From contig UQLS01000001.1 of assembly GCA_900541915.1 (NCBI GenBank), positions 1-64,000 on the forward strand: 64,000 bases of DNA. Direction: 5' to 3'. Position numbers and translations under genes: made by a program. Each line of letters starts with the position of its first letter. The first letter of the stretch is position 1. Origin of the DNA: an uncultured Phascolarctobacterium sp. Lineage in GTDB: Bacteria; Bacillota; Negativicutes; Acidaminococcales; Acidaminococcaceae. The notes below the pieces were generated by a model. That model was not told the origin of the DNA. It did not search any database and worked only from the letters and a program-made list of their open reading frames with translations. Of this stretch, positions 61,465-64,000 are shown one piece after another.

Positions 61465-62517
61465 TTATTTTACAAGTTCAAGACGGTCGTTAGGCAGATA
61501 TTTACGGCCAGCTTTGGCACAGGGTTTACCGTCAACCATTACTATGTCAGCAGTAAAATTAATATTGCCGTCAAAGAAACTGGAGCCGACAGCATAAGTG
61601 TCAACGGGAACACCGGCTGCTTCAAAAGCAGCAACACGTTTGGCATCAAAACCGCCGGAAACGATGATCTTTACATAATCGAAGCCTTCGGCATCCAAAG
61701 CTTTACGTACATTGCATACAAGTTCCTTGCAGACACCGGTAGGATTGAACATACCCATCTGGTCAAGCAGGCTCTTATCAACCATGCTGCCGGAAGTGTC
61801 AAGGCGAACGCCTTGAAGTTTATGACCCAATTTGCGTGCAACGGCGAGAGATGTATTGACACAGTCGTTGTCAAAGTCAACTAAAGCAATACGGGCAATT
61901 TGAGGATCAACATATTTATCAAAGGCTTCCGTTGCAGCTACTGTATCACCATTATACGCAGCAATTAATGCATGGGGAATAGTGCCCAATCCTTTGCTGC
62001 CGCTGGGCAGAGCGTTGGCATCGGTGGAGAAACCTTTGATGCCGCCGATTTTAGCTGCATAGCCGTCGCTTTCCTGGGTATGATAAATGTCATAACGAGC
62101 AGGGAAGAACAGAACAGGTTTGCCATTAGCTGCCTTTACTACATTGCGAACATTAGTTGCAATGCGGCTCTGACGTGCGAGAATGCCGAGATAGATAGTT
62201 TCAAGATGAGAGAAGTCGGCTAAATCGCCTTCAATGGTCATCAAAGTTTCCCAGGGTTCTACTTCATCACCGTCATGCAGTGCATGGATAACTATATTTT
62301 CAGGGTTGTGTGCACAGGTCTTAATCAAGGCAATAACTTCATCAATACCGCAAACAACTACATGTTCACGGGTGAATACCTGCATAAGCACACGAGGATG
62401 ATGATTATCTCCGTTTAAGATTTCAGCAGTGCGCAGAAAATAGGCATCGCTGTAGTAACCAGCTTTAATTTTTTCTATAGGAAATGTAAAAGATTCGACA
62501 GGCAATCTGTTTTTCAT
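61465..62517 (-). CDS. pncB: Nicotinate phosphoribosyltransferase (short form)
   Basis: PncB converts nicotinate to nicotinate mononucleotide in NAD salvage. The 350-residue protein matches short NAPRTases: IKAGYYSDAYFLRT at the start, FFPARYDIYHTQESDGYAAKIGGIKGFSTDANAL in the middle, VDFDNDC, GVRLDTSGS and IIVSGGFD then GVPVDTYAVGSS (phosphate-binding). It is about 50 to 130 residues shorter than the E. coli (400) and B. subtilis (about 490) enzymes, and I see no obvious break, so the short clade is natural. The start is the ATG at 62517, with TGGAGG about 6 bases ahead. Confidence 0.9.
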   Translation of the reverse strand: MKNRLPVESFTFPIEKIKAGYYSDAYFLRTAEILNGDNHHPRVLMQVFTREHVVVCGIDEVIALIKTCAHNPENIVIHALHDGDEVEPWETLMTIEGDLADFSHLETIYLGILARQSRIATNVRNVVKAANGKPVLFFPARYDIYHTQESDGYAAKIGGIKGFSTDANALPSGSKGLGTIPHALIAAYNGDTVAATEAFDKYVDPQIARIALVDFDNDCVNTSLAVARKLGHKLQGVRLDTSGSMVDKSLLDQMGMFNPTGVCKELVCNVRKALDAEGFDYVKIIVSGGFDAKRVAAFEAAGVPVDTYAVGSSFFDGNINFTADIVMVDGKPCAKAGRKYLPNDRLELVK

Positions 62518-62640
62518 TTTTACCTCCATTATTGTTTATTAGATAGTATGATATAATAAAAATATGATACAATAATAACGTTTCTTATTCAAGCGATTTC
62601 ACAAATTTATTAAAAAATGCTTAATTTTAAGGAGGACTTT

Positions 62641-63753
62641 ATGAACGCAGCCAATAAAAAATATACAGTATTGCTGCTTTCAGCACCAATCGGCTCTGGT
62701 CATAAATTGGCAGCAGAGGCATTGGAACAGGTTTTTGCGGCAAATAAGGCTGTTCATGTGGTTCATGGCAATATATTTGATTTTTTTCCGCATTTTTTAG
62801 GAACAGGTTTTTTGAAAGTTTATTTGCAGATGCTGCAGCATTTTCCCTGGATGTATAAATATATGTATAAATGGGGTAATCAGGAGAAAGGTTCTCTGTG
62901 GATGAAGAACCTTATTAACGGTATTTTAGCCAGATTAGGACAAAACTATCTGGAAAAAGTAGCTCCAGATGCTGTTATAGCAACGCATGCAACACCAGCG
63001 GGAATTATTGGCATTTACAAAAAAAGTTTGCCGAAAAAATTGTTCCTTGGTGCTGTAATAACAGACTTTACCATACATAAATGGTGGATCTGTCCTGGCG
63101 TAGATACCTATTTTATTGCTGATAAGCGTTTAACTGACAGGCTGCCGAAAAATGCAGAGGTACATGCGTATGGTATTCCTGTACGGCAAAATTTTATGCA
63201 AGCTGATGGCAGTATTTTGCGGCAGAAACTTGGCATAAATGATAGTGAAAAGATATGTCTGCTTTTGGGCGGTGGTGAAGGACTTCTGCCGATGGCAGAA
63301 ATTGTGACAGCCTTGCAGGAAAAAGAGAATATGCATAATATCAGAATCATAGCTGTTACTGGACATAATAAACAACTGTTTACTAAATTGCAGCAATGCA
63401 AAGCTGACAGATTAACTGTGTACGGCTTTACTGAACGGCTGCCGGAAATAATGGCTGCTGCAGATATAGTTGTTTCTAAAGCGGGTGGCTTGACTTCTGC
63501 TGAGGTTTTGAGCTTAGGCAAAAGATTTATTATCTATAAACCTCTTCCCGGACAGGAAGAAGGCAATGCAGCCTTTCTCCATCGTCACTGTGGTGCAGTT
63601 ATTGCTAAAAGTACAGCAGAGGTGGCTGCTTTTGTACAAGTATTCAGCGAACAAGAAGCAGAGGAGTTACAGGCAGATAAAACGAGATTACAGGCTGCAG
63701 AAAAGATTTGTGATTGCGTCTTAAAGCATATAAGACAGAATGAAATTGCTTGA
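62641..63753 (+). CDS. MGDG-synthase/MurG-like GT28 glycosyltransferase
   Basis: This 370-residue protein has the MGDG synthase N-terminal domain (SAPIGSGHKLAAEAL at the start) and a GT28-type C-terminal domain with CLLLGGGEGLLP, VYGFTERLPEIMAAADIVVSKAGGLTSAEVLSLG and PLPGQEEGNAAFL, the UDP-sugar binding region. Relatives UgtP/YpfP make glucosyl-diacylglycerol. A glycolipid-forming role at the inner membrane is likely but the acceptor and sugar are unknown. The SD is AAGGAGG; the ATG at 62617 has none. Confidence 0.85.
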   Translation: MNAANKKYTVLLLSAPIGSGHKLAAEALEQVFAANKAVHVVHGNIFDFFPHFLGTGFLKVYLQMLQHFPWMYKYMYKWGNQEKGSLWMKNLINGILARLGQNYLEKVAPDAVIATHATPAGIIGIYKKSLPKKLFLGAVITDFTIHKWWICPGVDTYFIADKRLTDRLPKNAEVHAYGIPVRQNFMQADGSILRQKLGINDSEKICLLLGGGEGLLPMAEIVTALQEKENMHNIRIIAVTGHNKQLFTKLQQCKADRLTVYGFTERLPEIMAAADIVVSKAGGLTSAEVLSLGKRFIIYKPLPGQEEGNAAFLHRHCGAVIAKSTAEVAAFVQVFSEQEAEELQADKTRLQAAEKICDCVLKHIRQNEIA

Positions 63754-63778
63754 CCGGACGGAACAAGCTTACTATAAT
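63750..63778 (+). promoter_or_regulatory. Consensus promoter for dprA
   Basis: TTGACC (63750-63755) and TATAAT (63773-63778) are 17 bases apart. The -35 overlaps the stop codon of the glycosyltransferase gene. Transcription would start near 63785, giving a 67-base leader before dprA. Confidence 0.8.
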
Positions 63779-63851
63779 GAAAGAAATCTATGTCTTGCGG
63801 CACAACTGTCGGTTGCGTCTGATATGACTTGAATAAAAGGGAGTTGAGGTA

Positions 63852-64000
63852 TTGGACGCATTTTATCTGGCAGCTTTGTGTGCTGTGGTACCTGGATTAG
63901 GCAGAAGCCGTATTCCCAAGCTGATAAATTATTTTGGCAGTGCCAAAGCAGTTTATCTTGCTGCAGAGGATGAGCTTAGGCAGTCGCATATCTGTACGGA
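63852..64000 (+). CDS. dprA: DNA-processing protein DprA, N-terminal fragment (runs off the window)
   Basis: From a TTG at 63852 the frame is open to the window end (49 codons). The translation begins MDAFYLAALCAVVPGLGRSR and continues KLINYFGSAKAVYLAAEDEL, the helix-hairpin-helix N-terminal region of DprA (PGLGxxxxxKLxxxFGS). DprA binds single-stranded DNA and loads RecA in natural transformation. GGGAG lies 8 bases before the TTG; no ATG or GTG is nearer. It is preceded by a consensus promoter. Confidence 0.82.
   Translation, partial: MDAFYLAALCAVVPGLGRSRIPKLINYFGSAKAVYLAAEDELRQSHICT

Noticed and set aside
1..64000. CRISPR array, prophage, insertion sequence or integron
   Set aside because: No regularly spaced repeats, transposase, integrase or phage structural genes were seen; gene order is that of Firmicute core genome.

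Overview
The window looks like chromosomal backbone of a low-to-moderate GC Firmicute with a Gram-negative-type envelope (class Negativicutes). Seen: Firmicute-type gene orders (recJ-relA-dtd-MBL-hemZ-hisS-aspS, ireB-ruvX, mltG-U32, asp23-amaP-DUF2273-nusB-xseAB-ispA-dxs-tlyA-nadK-argR-recN) beside an outer-membrane secretin and a PilP-like protein, which only make sense in a diderm. A gut member of the Acidaminococcaceae (Phascolarctobacterium-like) is my guess from overall character, not a demonstrated assignment. I see no insertion sequence, prophage, CRISPR array or integrase.

Layout. 1-172: end of a tRNA array (partial tRNA-Gly, tRNA-Trp) and its terminator. 222-12191: DUF1653 gene, then a long run lapA-like, recJ, relA, dtd, MBL hydrolase, AI-2E permease, hemZ, hisS, aspS. 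12231-12409: a probable 6S RNA, followed by tcdA and rarA. 14518-22841: alaS under a consensus promoter, ireB-ruvX, a DUF1292 gene, mltG-U32-DUF4911-pepQ-efp. 22855-34312: envelope stress trio (asp23, amaP, DUF2273) heading a long operon for transcription, DNA repair, isoprenoid synthesis, NAD kinase, ArgR, RecN and NudF. 34443-38706: an EF-G paralogue with an altered P-loop, and transketolase. 38718-41849: a class D beta-lactamase one base ahead of thiD-thiM-thiE. 41829-46017: a small divergent type IV pilus locus (pilP-like and secretin leftward; pilB and pilT rightward). 46024-48336: CPA2 antiporter (leftward).

48515-52107 is the least ordinary stretch: a class IV aminotransferase homologue without the PLP lysine, an S-component-like membrane protein, a DUF2156 protein apparently started at ATT, and an Eis-like acetyltransferase. 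52141-64000 holds purL, an Arc-type repressor divergent from a PreP-like M16C protease with a tandem repeat between them, hydF, an acetate/succinate permease with a GntR-type palindrome at its promoter, pncB, a GT28-like glycosyltransferase and the start of dprA.

Most intergenic gaps are short, and none exceeds 300 bases. Many transcription units end in clear hairpin-plus-T terminators, five of them bidirectional between convergent genes. Several promoters have an extended -10 (TGnTATAAT-like). The points most worth checking are the EF-G paralogue (P-loop Lys to Thr), the lysine-less aminotransferase homologue and its neighbours, the TsaD paralogue, the beta-lactamase/thiamine operon, the ATT start, and the permease operator.
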